Part shown: one piece after another, positions 8,140 to 13,964 of the stretch | Layout of the letters: each line of letters begins with the position of its first letter | Position numbering within the stretch: position 1 is the first letter of the stretch | From: UBA12088 sp041920275 | GTDB lineage: Bacteria > Patescibacteriota > Minisyncoccia > Phycocordibacterales > UBA12088 | Reading direction: 5' to 3' | Length of the DNA stretch: 64,000 nt | Assembly: GCA_041920275.1 (NCBI GenBank) | Contig: JAYRSE010000007.1 | Span: forward strand, 22,796 to 86,795 | Position numbers and translations under genes: made by a program | The notes under the pieces: generated by a model | Databases searched by the model: none | Told to the model about the DNA's origin: nothing | What the model saw: only the letters and a program-made list of their open reading frames with translations

Positions 8140-9383
8140 ATGGGTGATGATTGGAGGTTGACTTCAATCATGCGAGAAGTGATAAGGTCGCGATAGACAT
8201 AGGCGGAGGGGCGAATGGTGCGTACGAGCGTGTCGAAGTCGACCTCCACAAGCCCGAAGCGCTTGTCGAAGCCGTGTGCCCACTCGTAGTTGTCGAGAAG
8301 CGACCAGTACATGAAGCCGTGCACGTCGACACCATGTTCGATCGCCCGCTCGATACCCTGCACCGTTTTTCGTATGTAATCCGCACGAAAGCGGTCATGT
8401 GCATCCGCACAGCCGCACTCCTCCACGATGACCGGTTTTCCATACCGCTTCACCGCCATGAGCGCATCGTAGATCTTTTCGGGGCGCGCGTCCCACCCCA
8501 TGTCGGTTTTTGGATGCACCTCATGGTCGTCGAAGTCGGTATAGAAGTAATAGTTCAAACCGAGCGTATCACACTCGCGCACCACCCGCTTCAAAAAGCG
8601 GTGGTTGTTGTTCCACATCATGAAGCGCGCCTTGAGCTTGCCCCACCACCTGCGCCCGGTGAACACGTGCACCTGAAAGGTGATGCCGACGTCGACCGTT
8701 GGCGCCTCGGCCTTAATGGCACGGTAGGCGCACACGTGTGCATGGGCGAGCGTGTTTGCGAGGGTGAAAAATTTGATGATGCCGAACCAATCGCGCACGG
8801 CGCCGCGCGAAAGTTCCGCATCGCTCGGGATACGCGCGAGATCCGTAAGCGGAAACCGATGGAACGGTGGAAAGGTGCCACGCACCCAGCCGTTTATCAC
8901 CGTACTGTACGGCTCGTTGAGCGTGGTGAAATACTGTGCGTGGGTACCGAGCTTGGACACCACGTGCCCACAGTACCGCGCGAACACCTCGGGAAAATCC
9001 TTTCGTTCGATGCCACCACGTTGCGAAAGCCAGAGCGGCAACGTCCAGTGCCAGAGCGTCACCACCGGCTCGAGGCCGCGCTCTCGAAGCGCACGGAGGA
9101 CCTCGCGATAGTGCTCGATCGCGCTCTCGTTGAACACCCCTTCTTCCGGCTCGATACGTGCCCACTCGATAGAAAAGCGATGCGCGTTGTGCCCCAACGC
9201 TTGTGCGATATCGAAGTCTTCACGAAAGCGCTCGAAGTGCCCGCACGCCCGCCCGCACACGGGCACCTTGCCTTCGCGTGCCGCCTGCGCCCAATCATTG
9301 TTTTCTATCCCACCCTCCACCTGGAAAGATGCCGTAGCTGCGCCCCAAAGGAATTTGTTTGAAACACCCACACCCTTGTTCAT
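8130..9383 (-). CDS. GH1 beta-glycosidase with a REP-derived C-terminus
   Basis: A 417-residue cytoplasmic retaining glycosidase. FLWGAATASFQVEGG at the N-terminus, TLNEPYS with the acid/base Glu157, PVIVEECG with the nucleophile Glu321 and YWSLLDNYEWAHGFDKRFG are the GH1 landmarks; the usual ITENG is changed to IVEECG. ATG 9383 is preferred over the longer frame because GATACT with an upstream TG ends nine bases before it and FLWGAA follows at residue 11. The normal end (about YVYRDLITS) runs without a stop into the right REP copy, adding RMIEVNLQSSPIQS and ending inside the RAYT gene. Likely substrate: a beta-linked disaccharide or oligosaccharide. Confidence 0.9.
   Translation of the reverse strand: MNKGVGVSNKFLWGAATASFQVEGGIENNDWAQAAREGKVPVCGRACGHFERFREDFDIAQALGHNAHRFSIEWARIEPEEGVFNESAIEHYREVLRALRERGLEPVVTLWHWTLPLWLSQRGGIERKDFPEVFARYCGHVVSKLGTHAQYFTTLNEPYSTVINGWVRGTFPPFHRFPLTDLARIPSDAELSRGAVRDWFGIIKFFTLANTLAHAHVCAYRAIKAEAPTVDVGITFQVHVFTGRRWWGKLKARFMMWNNNHRFLKRVVRECDTLGLNYYFYTDFDDHEVHPKTDMGWDARPEKIYDALMAVKRYGKPVIVEECGCADAHDRFRADYIRKTVQGIERAIEHGVDVHGFMYWSLLDNYEWAHGFDKRFGLVEVDFDTLVRTIRPSAYVYRDLITSRMIEVNLQSSPIQS
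8147..8171 (+). repeat. REP palindrome, right copy
   Basis: Identical to the left copy but inverted. A half-site ATGATTGA at 8132 forms the last codons and stop of the RAYT gene. On the minus strand the repeat is translated as the C-terminus of the GH1 protein. Confidence 0.9.
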
Positions 9384-9392
9384 ACTGATAAT

Positions 9393-9401
9393 AGTATCAC
9401 A
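9393..9401 (-). promoter_or_regulatory. Extended -10 TGT-GATACT of the GH1 gene
   Basis: The hexamer ends nine bases before ATG 9383, predicting a leader of about two bases or none. Confidence 0.55.
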
Positions 9402-9435
9402 AAGGTGGATCGTCTGATCAGTACTAGTCGAATAC

Positions 9436-9464
9436 AAAAAAGAGAGACGTCCTGTCTCTCTTTT
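9436..9464 (-). terminator. Intrinsic terminator of the small secreted protein gene
   Basis: AAGAGAGAC and GTCTCTCTT form a perfect stem around GTCCT; on the minus strand it is followed by a run of six T. It separates the small secreted protein from the GH1 gene; a T-run on the other side makes it possibly bidirectional. Confidence 0.8.
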
Positions 9465-9513
9465 CACTGTTTTAAACACACATCATCCGTGACGTGTGAC
9501 TGCCACTCGGATG

Positions 9514-9846
9514 CTACTCGTCACAACCCGAGAGACAACTACCAAAATCGATCTCGATTGCGCCGCCGAAGCCAGCGCCGGCTTTGCCGAGACCTTCGTC
9601 CCAGGCTTCGCCCTCGATGTGACCCCCCGCTGTTCCATGCCCGTTGGGCAGGTCAACATGAAGGTCGCCGACCCCGTAGACGTTCACGGCGGCGTACCCC
9701 CCATTCAGCGACTCGGCCATCGCGACCGATTTGACGCTGAGTTTCGTGAATTGCTTTCCACCACACTCGCCCTCACAGGCGAACGCAGTCCCTGCGAAAA
9801 ACGCGAAGGCGATGGCGAACAGCATGATGCTGATAATTTTTTTCAT
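9514..9846 (-). CDS. Small secreted protein with cysteines, unknown function
   Basis: A 110-residue protein with a clear signal peptide (MKKIISIMLFAIAFAFFAG, cleavage likely after TAFA). The mature part begins CEGECGG and ends SCLSGCDE, so two cysteines at each end could pair; the middle is rich in glycine (GGYAAVNVYGVGDLHVDLPNG). A Shine-Dalgarno-like GGAG lies seven bases before the ATG. It has its own consensus promoter (TTGACA, 17, TAGTAT) overlapping a palindrome, and a strong terminator, so it is an independently regulated single-gene unit. I recognise no family. Confidence 0.7.
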   Translation of the reverse strand: MKKIISIMLFAIAFAFFAGTAFACEGECGGKQFTKLSVKSVAMAESLNGGYAAVNVYGVGDLHVDLPNGHGTAGGHIEGEAWDEGLGKAGAGFGGAIEIDFGSCLSGCDE

Positions 9847-9911
9847 CTCTATCTCCGTCTTTTTTGGAAGTACAAAAGGATTGTCGACACGACAAGCCCT
9901 TCACCACATGC

Positions 9912-9941
9912 GATACTAGCATAGTATCAGTTGTGTGTCAA
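9912..9941 (-). promoter_or_regulatory. Promoter with palindromic operator for the 9514-9846 gene
   Basis: TTGACA (9936-9941), a 17-base spacer and TAGTAT (9913-9918). GATACTA-TGC-TAGTATC is a 17-base inverted repeat covering the -10 element (9912-9928), a good position for a repressor. The leader to the ATG would be about 60 bases. Confidence 0.7.
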
Positions 9942-9962
9942 GCATGTGTAGCATGGCGCTAT

Positions 9963-9991
9963 TTGCTTTTTTTTTGGAAATGTGCTATACT
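9963..9991 (+). promoter_or_regulatory. Promoter of the 10032-11011 gene pair
   Basis: TTGCTT, a 17-base spacer with a run of T, and TATACT preceded by TGC. Transcription would begin near 9998 and leave a leader of about 34 bases with the GGAGG ribosome binding site at 10017. Confidence 0.6.
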
Positions 9992-10031
9992 ATTTAGCAG
10001 ATTCATTACAAACCACGGAGGCGACACTACT

Positions 10032-10592
10032 ATGTATGTCCTACTCATCCTCGCGCTACTCACGGGAGGAGCAACAAACGCAGTTGGGGGAGAGCTGAAG
10101 CCCTTTCTCGAACACGCTCACGGACGAGCACCTCACGAAGCGTGGCAAACGTTGCAGCATACACCATATGCGCAAGCGTTTACCGAAGGCCTCGCCCACC
10201 ATCAAGGATGGACGAGAGCCCACGCAAGTGAAGTGCTCGCAGCAAGAAGCTATTCTACGTGCTCGTATCAGGGATGGTTCTGGAGCGACGGGCTTCGTTT
10301 TGCGGACGGCACATGGAGTGTCGGCACCATCTACCGGCAAGCATACCCGGACGAGCGCTTCGCATGTATCAACGGCAACCCAATCTTCAGCGGCACATGC
10401 GGAAACGCTGTGCGCGCCAAGGGTGGTGACCCCCGCATGGTCTGCCGTGACACAGGTAAAGAACAAGGCTCTATTACCGTAGGCGGTGCAGGTGCGGGAG
10501 TGGGGTCTACTTTTGTCGGCGGTACCGCAACGACAACCACCTTTGACAGCAATTTGTTTGAATGCCAATTCACCACCGGGGGAAAGAAATGA
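10032..10592 (+). CDS. Secreted protein of unknown function, partner of the lipoprotein
   Basis: A 186-residue protein with a signal peptide (MYVLLILALLTGGATNAVG). The body contains tryptophan-rich stretches (SYQGWFWSDGLRFADGTWSVG), four or more cysteines and a low-complexity glycine/threonine tail (VGGAGAGVGSTFVGGTATTTT). GGAGG at 10017 is spaced ten bases from ATG 10032, which also puts the signal peptide at the N-terminus, so this start is preferred over the longer frame from 9864. Its TGA overlaps the ATG of the lipoprotein gene (ATGA). I recognise no family; disulfide-stabilised and extracellular is all that can be said. Confidence 0.65.
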   Translation: MYVLLILALLTGGATNAVGGELKPFLEHAHGRAPHEAWQTLQHTPYAQAFTEGLAHHQGWTRAHASEVLAARSYSTCSYQGWFWSDGLRFADGTWSVGTIYRQAYPDERFACINGNPIFSGTCGNAVRAKGGDPRMVCRDTGKEQGSITVGGAGAGVGSTFVGGTATTTTFDSNLFECQFTTGGKK

Positions 10593-11011
10593 AAATCGTA
10601 CTAATCAGTAGCACAATCGCACTTCTCGCACTTGTGGGTTGTGCGAACAAACCGACATCGGAATGCGTTGAAGTCGGCCCTCAAGGAAGTACTCGCCTAA
10701 CACACTGCTACGTCGACAACGGCATCCGTGGACACGGCGGACCTGTTGTCATCGATCGCTATGCGTTCGTAAAGGACGGGGCTTCCACACAGGTGAAGCA
10801 TATCGGTGGTGCTGCGAACGTCGGCACCGCACAAGGCGTGCTTCAAAATCTGGCGAGCTCTGTGCCTGTTGCGACAGCGAGCGTCATCGGGGATCACATG
10901 AAGGCGCAGGCCATGTCCGAGTCTTCCGGTGGAAATCCCGTTTTTGTCAACGTCGGCACCCGTGTCGACGTCGACCAAAATGGAGGATGCAAAGGAGACT
11001 GCGACCTCTAG
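10589..11011 (+). CDS. Small lipoprotein, unknown function
   Basis: A 140-residue protein with a lipoprotein signal: LLALVGC, lipidated Cys at residue 18. The mature part has four more cysteines, one pair at the end (GGCKGDC), and a central alanine/valine-rich stretch. Start and stop codons of the two genes overlap (ATGA), so the lipoprotein is made together with the upstream secreted protein, and the two may work as a pair on the outside of the membrane (inference). The transcript ends at a strong terminator 20 bases downstream. Confidence 0.7.
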   Translation: MKIVLISSTIALLALVGCANKPTSECVEVGPQGSTRLTHCYVDNGIRGHGGPVVIDRYAFVKDGASTQVKHIGGAANVGTAQGVLQNLASSVPVATASVIGDHMKAQAMSESSGGNPVFVNVGTRVDVDQNGGCKGDCDL

Positions 11012-11031
11012 CTCTAGTCATGCGTAACACG

Positions 11032-11067
11032 CCGCCGTACACCAAACAAGGTGCACGGCGGTTTTTT
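11032..11067 (+). terminator. Intrinsic terminator after the lipoprotein gene
   Basis: CCGCCGTACACC and GGTGCACGGCGG pair with one mismatch, followed by six T. It also lies just downstream of ddl on the other strand. Confidence 0.9.
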
Positions 11068-11069
11068 AT

Positions 11070-12143
11070 TTATCGTGCAAGCGCACGAGTCAGCACATGG
11101 TCTACAAATTGGGGCAACGTAGCGCCAACGGATTCGACCGCCTTTGGCAAGAGTGACGTGTTGGTAAGCCCCGGAAGTGTGTTCACCTCGAGAAAGTATA
11201 TGCCGTCGCGTCCCAGTATGAAATCGCTTCGCGAGTAGTCGCGCAAACCGAGTGCCCGGTGCACGTAGCGCGCAAGCGCGATGAGCGCACGAGTGGTTTC
11301 CGGCCGCACGGGCGCCGGGCAGAGCTCACGCGCATGGCCGGCGTACTTTTCCTCATAGTCGAACCAGGTATTCTTGGTGGGTACCACCTCGACCGGCGGA
11401 AACACGTAGTGCTCCTCCCCGCGAAAATCGTCGAGGACCGCGACCGTCACTTCTCTGCCCCTCACATACTGTTCCACCAATATCTGCTCCGCATGTTCGA
11501 ACGCAAAGAGCACCGCATACAAGAACTCGTCGCGCGAACGCACCACGCTCATCCCGAGCGACGAGCCGCCGTTCATGGGCTTCACCACAAGCGGTGGAGA
11601 AAGCCGCTCGAAGACACGACTAAGCTCGTCCTCATCGGCGGGCGCACTGAGCACGACGTCGGCGGGAAAGAGCATTTGTACCCGCCCCTCACTCTGCACC
11701 GCCCCCATGTCGACTCCCCGACGAAGCGAGGGGTCGTACACGTACACCGGTCGGTACCCCGCTCCCGTGTGCGACAGGTCTCCATCATACGACCTGCGAA
11801 AAAGCTCTCGTTTGGTAAGCTCCTTGTGGGTGGCCACACCCGAAGCGAGCGCGGACGAGCCGGTATACCGCACCCGATGCATGTCCATGTACCGTTGAAG
11901 CGCTCCGTCTTCACCATACTTACCGTGGAGTGCGTTGAACACCACGTCCACCTGCCCCAATGCGCGAGCGGGCTCGATCGGCTTGCCGCGTATGTGCCAC
12001 ACGCCTTGCCGGTCGATAAAGAGATCAACCGGCTCATAGCGCTCCCGTGGGACCTGCTGCAGGACATTTCTTCCGGTCTTCAGAGAGACCTCGTACTCGG
12101 GCGAAGGGCCGCCGCGCATCACTCCCACACGTGGCTTGAACAT
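11070..12143 (-). CDS. ddl: D-alanine--D-alanine ligase
   Basis: A 357-residue ATP-grasp enzyme making D-Ala-D-Ala for peptidoglycan. VGVMRGGPSPEYEVSLKTG at the N-terminus, VFNALHGKYGEDGALQ, YTGSSALASGVATHKELTK, PLVVKPMNGGSSLGM and FLEVNTLPGLTNTSLLPKA are the characteristic Ddl segments. It is single and orthodox, in contrast to the Ddl-like half of the fused ligase at 31.5 kb. ATG 12143 is set by TGG-TATACT ending six bases upstream and by the family's usual N-terminus. MurB at 48.8 kb belongs to the same pathway. Confidence 0.95.
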   Translation of the reverse strand: MFKPRVGVMRGGPSPEYEVSLKTGRNVLQQVPRERYEPVDLFIDRQGVWHIRGKPIEPARALGQVDVVFNALHGKYGEDGALQRYMDMHRVRYTGSSALASGVATHKELTKRELFRRSYDGDLSHTGAGYRPVYVYDPSLRRGVDMGAVQSEGRVQMLFPADVVLSAPADEDELSRVFERLSPPLVVKPMNGGSSLGMSVVRSRDEFLYAVLFAFEHAEQILVEQYVRGREVTVAVLDDFRGEEHYVFPPVEVVPTKNTWFDYEEKYAGHARELCPAPVRPETTRALIALARYVHRALGLRDYSRSDFILGRDGIYFLEVNTLPGLTNTSLLPKAVESVGATLPQFVDHVLTRALAR

Positions 12144-12149
12144 GACTAC

Positions 12150-12158
12150 AGTATACCA
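12150..12158 (-). promoter_or_regulatory. Extended -10 TGG-TATACT of ddl (leaderless)
   Basis: The hexamer ends six bases before ATG 12143, so transcription should begin at the start codon. Confidence 0.65.
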
Positions 12159-12239
12159 GCTGTCACCGCCTCGATACCACTCCCCACAATGCACCGCGGT
12201 CGACATAGTGCGAGCGTTGCCAAAGGAGGTGCACCCCGC

Positions 12240-13520
12240 TCACGCCTCTCGCGCGCGTTTCCCCACGAGCGCACGTCGCCTCACTGCGCGGTGTTTGGCG
12301 ATCGAAAAGCGGTGCGCTTCGGCGTTCGCAAGGAGCGCCTCGCGCGCATGGGTGGTGCGCCACGTGAGCGCGCCGATAAGCTCCTTGGGTCGGTGATGCT
12401 CGTCCTTGGTGACCGCGACCACGGGTAATTCGATACCAATCTCGCGCATGACCGCGCGTGCGACATTGAGCTGTGCCTTACCACCATCGACCACGAGCAC
12501 GCGCGGATACTCCCACTCCGGATGGCCGAAACGCCGCATCAGCACCTCGCGCAACGCCGCAGTGTCGTTGCTCTGCGTCACGCTGCGGATTGTGAACGAG
12601 CGGTACTCGCTCGTGCGCGGCTCCCCGCCCACGACGACCGTCATGACCCCGACCATATCCCCGCCCTGCAAATGCGCCACGTCGTACGCTTCCACACGTA
12701 CCTCGTCGCACTCGCGCTCCGCATCGTCCGCACCCCGACGAAGAAGCGATACGTCGTTTATGTGTCGCAATGCTTCGATCTGTCGTTTGATGCGCTGTGC
12801 CTCCTCGAACGCTTCTTTGCGCGCGCACGCATGCATATCGCGCTCCAGACTTCGCAGCAGATGTTGCTTCTTTCCTTCGAACAAAAGCCGCAGGTGCTTT
12901 ACCGTGCGCGCATACTCATTTTCGGTCGTACCTTCGGGCGGATACACGCCGATCGACTCGTTGAAACGGAGCTTTCGATCCGCTCGCGCACGAAGAGAAA
13001 GCACGGGAAGCGTGGTATCGTAAAATGGAAATATTTTTCGAATGAGCTTGAGCGCTTCTTTGAGTTGTGCGGCGTGAACGAACGGGCCGAAGTATGGCGG
13101 TTCCGCATCCACATTCGACGTCGATGCATGCTCGCGCAGTTTCGCTTCGAGCTCCTTCCCTCGCACCACGAGCACTCGTGGAAACGGTTCGTGAACGGTC
13201 AACACCACATAGTTCCAACTCTTGTCGTCCTTGTCGCGCGTATTGTAGCGGGGCTTGAGCTCCTTGATACACTTCGCCTCCAGAATGAGCGCCTCGAGCA
13301 CGCTATCGGTCGCACGGAAGTCCACCCGCTTCGCCTCCTCCACCATGTGCACCATGTGAAGACCGCGTGTCGTCGCAAGGTCTGCCGCAAAGTAACTGCG
13401 CACCCGATCGGTAAGCGACGTCGCCTTGCCTACATAGAGCACCTCGCGGCGAGCACCGATGAAAAAATACACGCCCGGAGTATCGGGCAAGGCGGAAACA
13501 CTGGGGTGAGCGCGCAACAT
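12240..13520 (-). CDS. uvrC: UvrC excinuclease subunit, shortened
   Basis: A 426-residue nuclease making the two incisions around DNA lesions bound by UvrA/UvrB. The N-terminal GIY-YIG domain (PGVYFFIGARREVLYVGKA, about 14-90) makes the 3' cut; a UVR segment (about 235-270) binds UvrB; the RNase-H-like endonuclease domain (YDVAHLQGGDMVGVM, LVVDGGKAQL) makes the 5' cut. E. coli UvrC has about 610 residues; here the C-terminal helix-hairpin-helix pair is missing, as the protein ends soon after the nuclease domain. ATG 13520 is chosen over upstream ATGs because TGG-TATCAT ends eight bases before it and the family N-terminus fits. Confidence 0.92.
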   Translation of the reverse strand: MLRAHPSVSALPDTPGVYFFIGARREVLYVGKATSLTDRVRSYFAADLATTRGLHMVHMVEEAKRVDFRATDSVLEALILEAKCIKELKPRYNTRDKDDKSWNYVVLTVHEPFPRVLVVRGKELEAKLREHASTSNVDAEPPYFGPFVHAAQLKEALKLIRKIFPFYDTTLPVLSLRARADRKLRFNESIGVYPPEGTTENEYARTVKHLRLLFEGKKQHLLRSLERDMHACARKEAFEEAQRIKRQIEALRHINDVSLLRRGADDAERECDEVRVEAYDVAHLQGGDMVGVMTVVVGGEPRTSEYRSFTIRSVTQSNDTAALREVLMRRFGHPEWEYPRVLVVDGGKAQLNVARAVMREIGIELPVVAVTKDEHHRPKELIGALTWRTTHAREALLANAEAHRFSIAKHRAVRRRALVGKRAREA

Positions 13521-13528
13521 ACGCACTG

Positions 13529-13537
13529 ATGATACCA
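13529..13537 (-). promoter_or_regulatory. Extended -10 TGG-TATCAT of uvrC (leaderless)
   Basis: Eight bases separate the hexamer from ATG 13520. It lies inside the longer open frame, which argues against the in-frame ATGs further upstream. Confidence 0.55.
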
Positions 13538-13566
13538 ACATATCCACCATGCGCAAATGGATCGCA

Positions 13567-13596
13567 GAAAAACGATCGTCGCCCGTACGGGCGACG
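13567..13596 (-). terminator. Intrinsic terminator upstream of uvrC
   Basis: A perfect 20-base palindrome (13577-13596, CGTCGCCC, centre GTAC, GGGCGACG) is followed on the minus strand by GATCG and five T. It ends the transcript of the 92-residue protein gene. Confidence 0.85.
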
Positions 13597-13610
13597 AAGG
13601 CGCTTCTCCA

Positions 13611-13889
13611 TTACATTCTCCGAGTCATGCGACGCTTCGCGGCATCGATACGGAGGCCACGCTCTTTTGCGGCAATGAGGAACGCCTTATACATGCGACG
13701 GTACAGGAGACCGCGAACATTCTCTCGCTCGAAGAGCGAACGTATGAACGCGACATCCTCGGGGGTGTTGATCCATCTGAATTTCTTGTACGCGAACAGG
13801 TCCGCAAGCGGTCTCGGCCCGTACGCGAGCAAGGCGCTCAGGTGATGCATGGTGCGGTTCGAAATGCTCATCGAACGCTCCTTCGGCAT
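13611..13889 (-). CDS. Small basic protein of unknown function
   Basis: A 92-residue protein from ATG 13889, with many aromatic and basic residues (LADLFAYKKFRWINTPEDVAFIRSLF at the centre, KERGLRIDAAKRRMTRRM at the end). It has no membrane segment or cysteine pattern. It lies between uvrA and uvrC, ends at a strong terminator, and a TATACT element at 13931-13936 may drive it with a leader of about 35-40 bases. I do not recognise it; a nucleic-acid-binding role would fit the charge, but that is a guess. Confidence 0.55.
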   Translation of the reverse strand: MPKERSMSISNRTMHHLSALLAYGPRPLADLFAYKKFRWINTPEDVAFIRSLFERENVRGLLYRRMYKAFLIAAKERGLRIDAAKRRMTRRM

Positions 13890-13964
13890 AGCGCCGACGC
13901 GGCAAAGAAAGGGCGATGTTCTAGACTGCAAGTATACACCACACGCCACGTCGATCCAAGCGCA

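Larger units (their letters stand above)
7264..8171. mobile_element. REP/RAYT unit (transposase gene bounded by inverted 25-bp palindromes)
   Basis: A 908-bp unit bounded by two identical copies of a 25-bp imperfect palindrome (ATGATTG, eleven inner bases, CAATCAT) in opposite orientation. It encodes a Y1-type REP-associated transposase and is clearly more AT-rich than the surrounding operon. It sits between a GH1 gene and an EamA/GH-A gene pair, all reading on the minus strand, as if a previously continuous operon had been invaded. I see no target-site duplication at the edges. Confidence 0.8.
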
